Assembly: GCA_012845835.1 (NCBI GenBank) | Contig: JABAKD010000025.1 | Span: forward strand, 18,465,476 to 18,529,475 | Direction of reading: 5' to 3' | Source: Undaria pinnatifida | Lineage: Eukaryota > Sar > Phaeophyceae > Laminariales > Alariaceae | DNA length: 64,000 bases | The notes under the pieces: generated by a model | Database searches by the model: none | Told to the model about the DNA's origin: nothing | Seen by the model: the letters and a program-made list of their open reading frames with translations, nothing else | Shown: one piece after another, positions 45,516 to 64,000 of the stretch | How positions within the stretch are numbered: position 1 is the stretch's first letter | Layout of the letters: every line of letters begins with the position of its first letter | Position numbers and translations under genes: made by a program

Positions 45516-45979
45516 CAAGGTTACGACTCATGGCGAGCTGTTTCCCCGGCCTTATCCGTCCTGGAACTTACAGAACGCAAAAAAGAACAATAACGAATGA
45601 CGATGTATCATCGACCACGCCAAGCCAAAACGACGGCTGCTGGCTGCTGGCTTAGGGCGTGGTTAGTTCAGGTTTCCGAACTACAACCCAACGAGTTGTA
45701 CGACGCGCTCGCAGCATATCAATAATCGTCCTGCTGCGTGCTCACATCACACTATAGGGCTGATAAAAAAAAGACCGCAAATCGTCTCGATTGTTCTTTA
45801 TCGCGTTTTTATTTTGGGGGCGCAAATGAGTTCTAATGGTTTATTCGTTTAAACCTGTCCGAACGTGGGACAAATACCGTACAGCACGCATCAATAACAC
45901 CCCCGGTAGGATTTTTCGCGACGATTTTTCTCCTAAACGAGAGCGGGCCTGGCGCTTGCTGCTTTAGAGGAGCACTTCG

Positions 45980-46155
45980 CTTGTTCACGGGTCATGACCC
46001 GACCTGTGGCAGGTCGGGTCAAGAGGTTTTCCCACCTCGCGGGCCGAATGCAGTCGGGCCAGGAGGTGTTCGGAATCTCACGGGTCGGGTCGGGTCGGGT
46101 CACGCTGACCCGTCCCGATCCGCGAGAACTGACCCGAATCGTGAAAAAGCTGTTT
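45980..46155. mobile_element. GGGTC-family TIR element
   Basis: It starts 'ttgttcacgggtcatgaccc' and ends 'tgacccgaatcgtgaaaaag'. It has the internal 'caggaggtgttcggaatctc' word seen at 6757 and 38900. Confidence 0.7.
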
Positions 46156-46477
46156 TTTCCCGACGACCCTCAACTAGAGAAGCTCTATAGCCTACCCAAA
46201 AAACTCGACTTTGACATACACCTTCTTCACGTAAAACATCGATGGGCGACCCCATGAGCTGGGTGTACAACTAATAAACTTGGAAACACAAAAACGTGAT
46301 TTCCAAAGTCATAATACAGTATCCGGTACTTAATTTGAGAAGCCCGTCACACAAAAACCATTTGTCGCCCTCAAAAAGTTCTGCCCCTACTGCCGTAGCA
46401 TGCATCGCGCCGTAACCAAAAGCGAGAACAGTAGCTTTCGACACACCTCGTCGGGCGGTATTTACCGTATTGCAGTA

Positions 46478-46658
46478 CAGTAGCGGTCCCCAATAAGGCG
46501 GTGGTGGTGTGCGAGAGCAATGTGACTGCCGTATTGGGGGAAGCCGCCTTATTCATTCACGGTTATGAGCGCAATTCCCCACTCGCGCCAAGCGATTTTT
46601 ACCGCCTTATATCGGGATACCGCCTTACTCAGACCGCCTTTTTGTGGGACCCCTACTG
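46478..46658 (-). mobile_element. 180 bp TIR element (AAGGCGGT family), copy 3
   Basis: It starts 'cagtagcggtccccaataag' and ends 'gtgggacccctactg', with inverted ends. Internally 'ttatatcgggataccgcctt' and 'actcagaccgcc' are the reverse complement of the words in copies 1 and 2. Confidence 0.8.
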
Positions 46659-46659
46659 T

Positions 46660-49600
46660 GCCAGGTAGGTGCGCCGCTTGGTGCTTGCACTCACTCTCCC
46701 ATTTGTGGAGGAAATTATCTTCGAAAATCGCTCGAGGGTGTGGATGTTATTTTTTTGCGTATTTAAACGGTTAGGCGCTTTCGATAGAGAGAAGAACAAA
46801 CCGCCACGGTCACTGGCGCGGTTTCGGGGGCAGCAGCGAGGGGCAAAGCACTCGGTTCACTCACCCCCCAGGTGCGACTGAAACGCCATGTTTCAAGTTA
46901 ACACGATAGTACATGCGGTTGATATCGATGGTGAGTCTCGACCCCAATGGCACCCTTACAGTATACCACTCTGGGCCGAAATTTGGGACAGGTGAGTTGA
47001 TGATATGAAGACCAAACGGTATTTACATTCCGGTCCAAAAAGTGGTTTATCTCGCCGAGGGGAAACACCCTCGATAGCATGGCGAACATCTAGTTCATGA
47101 CAACCACGATCACGGGTCACAGCAGTAGGCGATTATTTTACTGTGCAACGTACAGTATTCCACAGCACTACCGAACGATGAGCGCCGGGACCGCTTTAGC
47201 ACGGCATGGCTACCAGGTGCTTCAAAATGCGGCGAGACACCAGAGGATGTCAGCCTCGGCAAAATTGGCACTGTCACAGGCATCAATTTGTCATGTATGG
47301 CTCATTTGCCGCAGTAAGTACAAGGAACCCTACAATCTGATTACAATGGTGACTCGACGTATTGCAGGTCTGAGGAGTGCATTACGAGCTGTCATATCCG
47401 GGGCCATTACGTAGTTTAGGTTATTGCTTTTTTCCGGACTTGGAGCGCGGGCAAGAGGCTCGTTCGTTCTTGGCTTTTCGCAGCTCACGCACTTATCGCA
47501 GATACTTGGACTCGACTAGAAAATACTGCTGTAAGTCTTTGGAGACTTTCGGGGAGGAAAACACATAGAAAAAAGTGAAGATTGCAGCATGCCTGCCACA
47601 CGAAGGAAGCAGCCCGGGCTGCAAGAGTAGGGTGCGTGTTCGAAATGCAATGTGCGGATTTGTGCGACGACACGCGTGCAGCAGGGTGATTTCATACGCG
47701 TGCTGCTGCACGCTCTCCTGCTGTGGTTAGACGCTCGATAATTTCGCACTCGTCTTGTGTTTGGTTGCTATACATGGGCCTCCAACGTGCCGTAGTGGGG
47801 GGGGGGGAAGAAGAGCCGGCTTAGTGACCCTGGATCTGAGTTACGTCTAGGGAGGGAGAAAGAGAAAGAAAAGTGCAAAAATAGCAGATGGGGTGAGCAA
47901 AACAAGGAAAAAAAGGGGCTCCTACCAATCGGGCATGCGACGTGCGTCGGCACCGACGCTGTTGCGTATTTTCTAGGCTTGGGGCAAAAGAGCTGAGACG
48001 AGCCCGGTGGTTCAAGCGCAAGACACCGCTTGAATCGGGGAAGGTGTCGACCCTGCTGCTGTTTCATTTTGCCTCCATTAACAGCCCCTGAAGGAACGAG
48101 TACTGTTGAGCGCAATGCGGACTCTGTTTAGGCTGTGCCGTCGCACCGTCGCACATTGTTACAGCCAGTCCTAGAATGTCAACAGAGTGCATCGTATCTG
48201 GTACTGCTGCTCTGGATTTGGTACCATGGTATCGTAGCATATACCTGGCATCTCCGTAATGATGGATGCTGGATGCAGTACGTAGCTTAGCTTTGTTCAG
48301 AGGTAAAATAGTAAAATAGGAGGTGGTTTGCGATGGTTTGCTTCGGCATACCGTCAGTTCAAATGCGGCCGGCGAGAGAGATCGCTCCAACGAGGGCGTT
48401 TTGCCGGGTGGGAGCACTAACGACAGCAGTATGCACCCCGTGGGCATGATTTGATACCTGTGGATAACACGGGTACCAGGCAAACAAAGGAGAGATATCA
48501 ACAGGTATGTATGATATGTACCACTATCAACACGTCCGACCCAACGAAAATCACTGCACGAGCACAACGCAGAATGCAAGCACTTGAGCCCCACAAACAC
48601 TACATTTCGTTGCGGAGCTTGGTGTCGATAACTCAGACAGCAACCACACAACGCCCCGCTCGACAGGCCCTGCCTATTCGCCATATCCGCACCCCCGTGT
48701 AGAACAACCACAGCGCTGTTCTCTCTCTCACCTTTTTCAGGTGTTCCAAAGAAAAAGCAGAAACACCTTATCGGATCGCACTTCCCCACGACAAGTGATC
48801 GCCAAAATAGTTTCTCCTGTGCAGTGCACTCTCCTCGACAGCTCGAAGCACCACGGTTTCCCTTTTCCAAACGGTGAAAGCTGTGCAGAGCAAGTGCTCT
48901 CTAGAGGTCGGTGATCCAAAGTTGGGTTTCCATTGCGTGTGTTTGCGGAGAAAATCGTTACATATCCCCTAATCTAAAGTGAGGTTTCCATCGCTTGTTT
49001 TTGCGGGGAAGCTCGTGTATCACCCCCTGACCAAGATTTTGTCCACAACAAACCAACCAGGTGTCCTCGAAGGTGAGCGTCCTGTTGCAGTACACGGCTC
49101 GCCTCAAAGGTATGCCCCGGTTGTAATGTGTCAGGATAGACTAGAGCAGCAATTTGTACCCGTTAGAAAATCGCTGTGATCCTATGTTCTTCTCTCAAGT
49201 CGATTTGCGGTTAGGGGTATCTGCTGTGCGGAGCGAGCCACCAGAAGGTGTCCTTATCGAAGCCGCGGCTATGGACTTCTGACTTAGTTGACTAGACGAG
49301 TAACTAGACCTGGACCTGGATGGTTCCTGGGGTGAGTTGTCCACGTGCCCGCACTGCTGTGCACCACTGGGGAAACTGGTTGCTTTCTTCGCCGACTTCG
49401 AAACCCTTTTGCGAAAACCTACGACTTCCTTGGGGACTGACCACTGCTGGTCTGTCTTGGATCGGGCATGCGGCCACGCTGATTGGGAAGCAAAGGGACT
49501 ACGGGCGACGAGCCTATGATATGACCTATATATGAGCCATGGCTAAGATTGTGCCAGGAGCCAGGAGACAGCACCAGACAGCAAAATTTAAAACCCCCTT

Positions 49601-49670
49601 TGATTTTTGCCTTGATGGATGCCAAACAACTATAATAGGTTTGGCCAAACTACTAATGTACGTGTTAGTA
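46660..49670. other. Intergenic region before the SmG gene
   Basis: No supported gene. A minus-strand frame of 268 codons (48064-48870) lacks any recognised motif. 47785-47920 is the 3' part of SINE family B ('ttagtgaccctggatctgag', 'tctagggagggagaaagag'). Confidence 0.35.
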
Positions 49671-49671
49671 T

Positions 49672-49985
49672 TGCCGGTCGCCACGGCGGTGGCGTATCAG
49701 GTTATCCTCGAGCCTGGTATAGGTCAGTTTCGTGAGTTCGAATCCCCCCGAGTGCATACTCGTACGTATAAATTCGTGGGGACTTTTTCTTGCGCACAAT
49801 TTGACTTGCGGAAAGCGCGAGAGCGTGAGTTAGCAACACTCGATGAAAAATCGACGAGCAGTGGGATTGCTGAACCCTCTGCGCGATAAAAATTGAAGGC
49901 AAGAACCGGGGGGGAGAACGGACGACACCTGTGTCCACGGCTTGTTCAGAAGCTGGAAAGTAGATGTGTGCGCGAAGAAAAAAAG
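49672..49985 (+). mobile_element. tRNA-derived SINE, family A, copy 2
   Basis: 'ggtggcgtatcaggttatcc' (A-box-like) and 'gagttcgaatccccc' (B-box) are followed by the same body as 27886-28198, ending 'gaagctggaaagtag' and an A-rich tail at about 49985. The two copies differ at only a small fraction of positions, suggesting fairly recent spread. Confidence 0.85.
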
Positions 49986-50293
49986 TGTGGATTACTATTA
50001 ATAGCACTCGATACTCGGCCCTACACCCTTGACGGAGGTTGCGTGTTCCAATGACGAGCATGTCACCTTTGTGACATGCTGCTGTGTGGGGGGGTGGGAT
50101 AGCTATTAAAAGTGTGGGGGATTTGGGCACCGTTTGGAAACTATGCAAGCGACGAACTCATTAGCGACAACACCAAACCCTATCCGCGCCATTGCTCTTT
50201 GCACGGTGTTCAACTTGCTACCTACCTGGTATTCTTTTTCCCAGGTTGCGGACATCTCCCTAGCTGTGCTGCTGTGTCGAGAAGGACTTAAAC

Positions 50294-57826
<7,533 letters not shown>

Positions 57827-57859
57827 ATTACGTTGTTTTTTTCTTGGGGGGGGGGTACG

Positions 57860-57988
57860 ACGGTTCGGGTCCAACTTCGCGGGACCGGTCGGGCTCAGGT
57901 CAGGTCGGGTCGGGTCACCTGCCCCCGAGGTGTTGACAAGCTCCCCACTGGACCCGCGGGTCCGGTCATGACCCGGGAACAGCCCTGA
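57860..57988. mobile_element. GGGTC-family element just after the SmG stop codon
   Basis: It runs from 'cggttcgggtccaacttcgc' to 'tgacccgggaacagccctga'. It starts about 35 bp after the SmG stop, so it probably supplies 3' UTR or downstream sequence. Confidence 0.6.
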
Positions 57989-57989
57989 T

Positions 57990-60900
57990 TTTTTTTTGGG
58001 GGGGGGGCTGGAGCTGTGCAGAAGTTGCAGGTCCATGCTGTACCACGAGTAGCGCTGTACGTGTACGTTAGAAGGAGCTGGTGACTGAAGTAGCCCCACA
58101 GGTAATTCCTCCTAGCGAACATCGCGCAACTAGGGTTTTTGCGACATAACCACTATGGATGGGTAGGAAGATGTTGGGTGGGCAAACATGTAAGAATATT
58201 ATTGAAGCCGTTGAGCGTCGCAATCCAAGGCCAATTCAACCCACCACAAATCAGCGAAAAAAAACGGTTTGAAATGTGTGTTCCTACCATTTTTTGAAGT
58301 TGTATCATTTTTTTTTCGTGGGTTGGTTGGCCTTTCGGGTGATGACGTTCGCCGGTTTCAATACTATCGTGGTATTGTTTCCAACCTGAAAGGGCTTGGA
58401 AATCGCAAACACGCTTTTGTCTGGTGTGTTCTTGGGGACGGTATTATTCGGGTCACGGAGTTTGACGTAAATAACCGGGCATTTTGGTACCCGGGTACCC
58501 CCAAAGTGTATGCCAGCGTACCAGGCACCCGCTAAGTGACTACTTTTTTGGTTGACGAGTGTCTTGAATTCTCGAAAGGGGGCGGTTTGTGGACTTCCCC
58601 TGCTCATAAATCGTTGGCAATGTTCGCAAATATGACCGTGTATCGAGGTGTGACGTGGCTCATCTACCGGCTAGGACGGTACAAAAGGTAGCCCCTTTTA
58701 AGGGACCATAATGCGTCTGGGCGGCAGGGTCCTGTTGTATACACCTACGCGCCTGAACAAATGTGGCCCTTGTTGAGGGACTTAGTTCACCCTATCTGCT
58801 GTTTAGCTCGCACTTGAGGAGCACATTATAAACACCTCGCTTTTCTTGCATCTAAGTGGCGTTTTCAAGCGGGAGACAGGGTAGTGTCCCCTTTTGAGGG
58901 ATCTGGGGTCACTTACTAAATGATGCGTCCGCTATATATATGTAAAGGACAAAGTAGTGTGGGAAAAACGGTACGAAGATACGTGAGGTCCCTTATGTAT
59001 CGCTTGCCCTTATCGGGGGTCCCCCTTTTTAACAGGGGCCACGTACCTTACTCTTTTATTTCCATCATAAAATCTATTTGTGCTATTAATACTAACTAGA
59101 GTGACTGACATGTGTGTGTGTGTGTTCTTCACATTAAACCGTTCTTCTACTCGTCGACATCCAGCACACCCAGTGTCCGTACTGATTCTTCACCCTAGAA
59201 AGATCAGCTCTGTGGTCACAAGCCACGACACAGAGATAATGCATCGTAATGCATTCGACAACGCAATGTCATGCCCTAGTACTGGGTACGACAGGCACAA
59301 CATACATACGTCAGCAACAGAAATACATTGGAAGAGAGAAATACGAAATAAACAAAAACAAAAACAAAAACAAAAACAAAAAACAAAAAACAAAATAAGA
59401 AAACAAATAAAAACAAAGATAAAAATAAAACAAAAAATGATACAAACAAAATGAAGGGGAAATCGAAGAAACAACCCAACCGCAAAGGAGAGCCAAAGCT
59501 CGGAAAAGAAACATAATAAAATGAAATAAAATAAAGTAAAGTAAAACCAAAATAAGATAATCCGAACACGAGCCAAAAACCTGGACACGCAAGGAGGGAA
59601 CAAAGGGGAAAAAAATACCCCAGAGAAAGACGAAAAGTGCTATGTACCTACTAATCGGCCTGGTACCTTGCTACCCTGTCTGCCATCTCCTTCCTGCCTT
59701 CGTCCACCGCGGTCTCCCTTCTATTCCTCCTGTTGCCCCCCCTGCCCCCATTCCCTTGGACGGCTTTCCTTCTACTCCTCCTGTTTCCCCCCCTCCCCCC
59801 TTTGTGTTCTTCTCATTAAACCAAAATACCTTGTAAAAGAGAGAAACAACGAAAGAAACCAAGACAAAATAAATAAATAAATAAATAAAAAGGGGAGCCA
59901 AAGCACGGGAGATAGAAACATACCCCGAGCATGAGCCAAAATGGACATGCAAGGGGGAAAGAAAGGGAAAGAGAAAAAATACCCCGGAAAAAAGAAACAA
60001 GTAGAAGAAGGAAGACTGGGAGGGCCAAATAAAACAGGCTCGTCACCTACCCACCATGCAAGACTCCCTTCATAAGGATAAGAAGGGGAAAGAAAAAAAA
60101 TAAAATAAAATAATGGGATCCTTTCATGAACACTCGTACTCGTAGCACACGACCTGTTCTGGTTCGACAGCAGTTGAAGTTCGCGAGGTTTTGACTCTTT
60201 GTCTTGACAGCCTACTTAGCAGGGGCCTGTCTCGGGTGAATGTCCTCTCTGGCGCAATTATAAGAATTTCCATGTCCATTTTTTCACTTCAAATTATTGT
60301 CCTCCCCAGGGTTCCGAAATATCACGCGATAGTCTTCTCTCTGGACAACATCATATACCCCCCCCCCAATAACAACTCCGCCCTCCCCTCACCCCTCACC
60401 GGTTATTTTATACGAACTACAGTATATACTTGATAAACTGATGATGCATTCCTTCCACATTTTTTTCTTGAATAGACTATATCCTCCAGGATGGGAAAGA
60501 ATAACACGCCCACCACACTTCCACGTATTTTCATACACAGGTGCGTCGATTTAACGCAATTGCATTCGCAATCCAGCGCTAGCTGACGTGTCCTTCGGCT
60601 CCCACTATAGCGATAGCGCGAGCTGTCCCTATCGGCGGTCCCCGTTACTACTCTGGTAGTGCAAGCGGCCGTCCTTCCACAGCCGTCAGATTTTGTCCCC
60701 CTCAAAAACGGGTTTTATAGTTTTCGCGCACAGATTGATTAACATCACCCCCTGTTGACCCAGGTACAAGGTATACACTGTTGTTGCAGTTCTAAGGAGA
60801 GTCGCCGATCTATACACACACCCAGTGATGCGCGCGATCGGAGCATCACACACAGCTCGCAAATAATATGAGTTTCGAGGAAATCTTCGATCTCCGATCG

Positions 60901-62915
60901 CACAACAGCTGGATTGAGCGTAGTTCTTATTTTTACAAATATAGTCTATGTACGTAATGCAAGCTCCTGTGATGCCATGATGTGATACTCTATACATATG
61001 TAGTTATAAAATATTAAAAAGACAGCGAGGAGATTCCGTCGAATTCATCTTTGCAAGCCTGGTGTGTGATGCTTCGATCCATCGCGACGCGAGTGACGAT
61101 CGAAGCGCTCTTCTTTCGTTTTTTGGTCGTTTCGTCCCGAGGAACTCCATCATCATCAGGAAGCTCAGTTTTGGGTGGAAGTTCTTCCTATATTTTTTGT
61201 CTTTTGGCCATTGTTTGACATCACAGATCAGGCATCATGCCCCGATGCTTCGTAAAGAAGGCAAGAAAATGCTGCGGTGGGTGACCTCTCACTACTTTTC
61301 CACTAGTATGTATGTGTGCGAGACTTTCTTCGTTGGGCTCCGCTCATTCGACAAATCACATCCGCCCGAGATATTTCGCTATATATATATGTAGTCTATA
61401 TACGTATATATACATGTATAGACTAATTAATACGCACGTTAGGCAGCAGCAGTCACTGCGTGCGTTTTCAATTGCGGTTCATTTCATGGCCTGACTGCTG
61501 ATAATAATAGTCACCTTGCTTGCTGTATTTGACGCATGCTACGACAGAAGAGCTAGTACTTTTTTTCTGTTTTTCGTTTTTCTGAATGATGACGGGTGAG
61601 CTACTTAACCCAAAATCGTCGGAAATACGCCATTCTTTTTGCATGATCTCGTTGTGTACCTAGGCCATGAGGTTGTTCATCCGATCGATAGCAGTTTCAG
61701 TTTTCTCCAAAATCGTTTTTGGGTTAAGAATGACATGTCTTAACCTCCCAAAGTGAGAAACGTCAGAAAAAAAGTGGTGCACCTCTTCTATCGTAGCACG
61801 CGTCATTTGCTATGTTTATCTACAGGTGTATCTATCTCTGTCTCGTAGTTTGTGACCACAGCATGACAGAGAGCTCGTCTCTCTTGGAGGCATCGGCACG
61901 GGCACAGACTGACTGGTTGTGCTAGATGTAGATGGGTGGAAATATCAGTTTGATGTCAAGAACACACATCACATACTACATGAACACGCAGAAGAACACA
62001 CATAATACACATGTGTCATACAAAACTGCTGTGTGTACGCAGCGAGGCTCCCCAACAAGCGATCCTTACACGCACGCTCCTTGCAGTGTGCTTTGTTCAC
62101 CAGACCTGTCCGTATCGATACGGAACAAAAAGCGACGACTCAACAGATCACTACGTACATATTAATAGTATTAGACTATAATATATGTATGTTTACGCGC
62201 GAGTACCCCACCCCGGCCTAAATGTTGGAGGTGTCTTTATTATTAGGTCCTGGAGTAGGAGAACGGTGCTCCGTCTCGGAAGGTATGCGGCATTGCGTGG
62301 TCAATATGGTCAAACTACTAATTAATACTCCGGAGTAATAATCAAGGCACAAGCAACGAATAAGTACCCCCCCCCCCCGGCTTGGTCTCGAAAGGGGTGC
62401 GTGGTCAACAACGATCGATCACATGACTAAGAAGGCAAACGCCAAATGAGTACGCCCCCCTCCCCCTCTCCGCTCCCGCTGGTAGGTGCGTGTGTTCTGT
62501 CTCGAAAGGGATGCGGCATTGCGTCGTCAACGAACGGTCAAATTACCACTTATAATTATGGCAAGCAACGAATGGCACCCTTCCCCCTTCCCCCCGGCTC
62601 CGTCTGGGAAGGGATGCGTGGTCAACAATGGCCACACGACTAAGAAGGCAAGCAACACATAAAATGAGTACGCCCCTCCCCCCCTCCCCGCTCCCGCTGG
62701 TGGGTGCGTGTGTTCCGATTGTGATCGAGTATGTATGGTAGGCTCTCACTTTTGGCTCTCATCTGCGAGCGAGCGAGCAACGTCGGAGCCAAGTAGTAAA
62801 TGTTGTTGTTCATTCCGCGTGGTATGCATGTATGCGCACTCTGTATATATATATATGTGTGGAGTGTGCCTGTCCTCAATCTTGCAGGAAAATCTGATAC
62901 GAAGTACGAAGTACA
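57990..62915. other. Gene-poor right-hand region
   Basis: No supported gene. It holds A-rich (AAACAA)n at 59354-59400, similar duplicated stretches at 59640-59840 and 59880-60000, inverted dispersed-family copies at 60505-60640 and 60715-60925, and a 'ctgaatgacggg' copy at 61540-61720. A duplicated C-rich block lies at 62350-62720 ('gtacgcccccctccccctct', 'ccgctcccgctggtaggtgc' and again with minor changes). The short frames at 58269-58535 on both strands have no recognised motif. Confidence 0.4.
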
Positions 62916-62919
62916 CTGT

Positions 62920-63170
62920 TATGGTATTCCCCTGGGAGTCAAACAAGGCGTAAGATATGGGATACGGCTAGATATAAAAGGGTTTCACATGCCTTTGAAG
63001 GCATGTGCGTATAGGAAAAAAAAAGAGGATGATGCTTTTGCCTCGCGGAATTGAACGCTGCCTCGCGGAATTGGACGCTATTCAATTCGTCCGTGGCGTG
63101 TGTGAAACTAGTACAAAAGCTTATCTAGTACGAGTGAGTGACCAACGTGGAACCTGCCTAGAAGAGAAAT
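62920..63170 (+). repeat. Direct repeat copy 1 (possible LTR of a short element)
   Basis: About 235 bp is repeated at 63767-64000. It contains 'ggatacggctagatataaaa' (a TATA-box-like tataaaag) followed by a perfect 10 bp stem hairpin CACATGCCTT-tg-AAGGCATGTG (62986-63007). A 21 bp piece, 'cctcgcggaattgaacgct', is internally duplicated in this copy only. Confidence 0.7.
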
Positions 63171-63766
63171 CTGCAAAGGGTGGCCTGTGTCTGTAACAGT
63201 CCCTTAATCTTATTATACATGGCGTCATCGGCAGGTCTGGCTCCGAGCCCCTCGCCCCCGTTGACCCCCAATCGATGGGCGCAGAGAGAGCCACTTCTGG
63301 CGACGTTTCGTCTACGCGCGATAACGCCCCGTCGCCGGTGACCGGCGGACCGCCCCCGCGGTCCGCGTCGGCAACCCAGTAGGGCTGCACTGCGCGCCTC
63401 AACCATACCCTCCGAGGGCTCGCCCCCCTGGAATGTTGACCCTACACGCGAGTATTCCACGGGAAACGTCGTGTTGTTTTGGCAACCCCCCTCCATGCTA
63501 ATCTGTGGAAGTGATGGCTCTCGCGCCTATCAATCCCGCCATTCGCTGGAGTGTTCTGTACCCGTCTTCCCGTCTTTCGTTCTTCGTTTGAGGTTTTCAG
63601 CTGTAGCATTTTCCATGAGGCTTCGTAGCCTCGCAGGGTAGAGATGTGGGAGTAGGTTGTGAAGAGCGGCATCTTCGAGTCATGTTCTCTATCGTGGAAC
63701 CGGTGCTCCCCCGAATCTTGCATATTTCTGCATATATATATACGGCTCATCAGGGTGGGCTAGTGC
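63171..63766. other. Segment between the direct repeats
   Basis: About 600 bp, with a GC-rich part (63210-63470) and no recognised protein. A + frame, MGAERATSGDVSSTRDNAPS, ends at a TAG at 63380; the opposite strand is also open. It may be the interior of a short LTR-like element or an unrelated exon. Confidence 0.3.
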
Positions 63767-64000
63767 TATGGTATTTTCCCTGAGCCTAACAAGGCGTAAG
63801 ATATGGGATACGGCTGGATATAAAAGGGTTTCACATGCCTTTGAAGGCATGTGCGTACAGGGAAAAGGGGATGATGCTTTTGCCTCGCGGAGTTGAACGC
63901 CATTCAGTTCGTCCGTGGCGTGTTTGGAACTAATACTACAAGAGCTTATCTAGTACAAGTGAGTGACCAACGTGGAACCTGCCTATTGATAGTAGAGAAA
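63767..64000 (+). repeat. Direct repeat copy 2, reaching the window edge
   Basis: Same series as copy 1: 'aaggcgtaagatatgggata', 'tataaaagggtttcacatgc', hairpin at 63832-63853, 'gtgaccaacgtggaacctgc'. It may continue past the window. Confidence 0.7.

Noticed and set aside
45029-45655. Lys-rich 208-codon frame as a repeat protein
   Set aside because: The repeat shifts reading frame within the array, so the peptide repeat is not maintained.
48064-48870. 268-codon minus-strand frame as a gene
   Set aside because: No recognisable motif, no domain-like pattern, composition resembling random translation, and it contains no sensible splice context. Kept as unassigned.
58269-58607. Overlapping frames on both strands as an exon
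   Set aside because: Both strands look equally plausible and neither has clear splice sites or a family match.

Overview
This is nuclear DNA of a eukaryote. The coding sequence is cut into short exons (18 to about 350 bp) by GT-AG introns of 0.15-7.3 kb, and most of the window is repeats. No bacterial, phage, plasmid or organelle features were seen. Intron density, the plant-like proteasome subunit and a possible bipartite targeting peptide suggest a large-genome alga, perhaps a stramenopile of the brown-alga kind. This is inference; no sequence here proves the lineage.

Four genes can be supported by family matches or by reading-frame continuity across splice junctions. (1) About 6.2-16.5 kb, + strand: a multi-exon nuclear protein with a Lys-rich basic stretch, an Ala/Pro tract and two Cys/His zinc-binding segments (one PHD-like). 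A bromodomain-like exon at 3.3 kb may be its 5' part. (2) 19.98-33.41 kb, + strand: a complete nine-exon Sua5/YrdC threonylcarbamoyl-AMP synthase with catalytic domain and C-terminal Sua5 domain (552 aa by my model). (3) 43.98-37.50 kb, - strand: a six-exon proteasome beta-7 subunit (PSMB4 type, 231 aa). (4) 50.29-57.83 kb, + strand: a two-exon spliceosomal Sm protein G (75 aa) split by a 7.3 kb intron. Together they serve tRNA modification, protein turnover, splicing and probably chromatin. They are unrelated housekeeping genes, not an operon or pathway.

The rest is mobile and repetitive DNA: two tRNA-derived SINE families, several TIR/foldback non-autonomous DNA elements (a 180 bp family in three copies, a GGGTC-rich family, a foldback element with poly-G core, a GCGCGAGTGAC family and others), a possible short LTR-type element at the right edge, and large minisatellites inside introns.

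The most unusual observation is a set of 'exon echoes'. In three of the four genes, exons are accompanied within about 0.1-1 kb by a decayed copy of part of the same exon plus flanking intron. At least seven such cases are visible, and in addition two exon-like units at the 5' and 3' ends of the zinc-finger gene are present in about three copies. The copies are interleaved with the real exons, so they are not one dead gene duplicate. They look like recurrent local duplication of exon-containing DNA.
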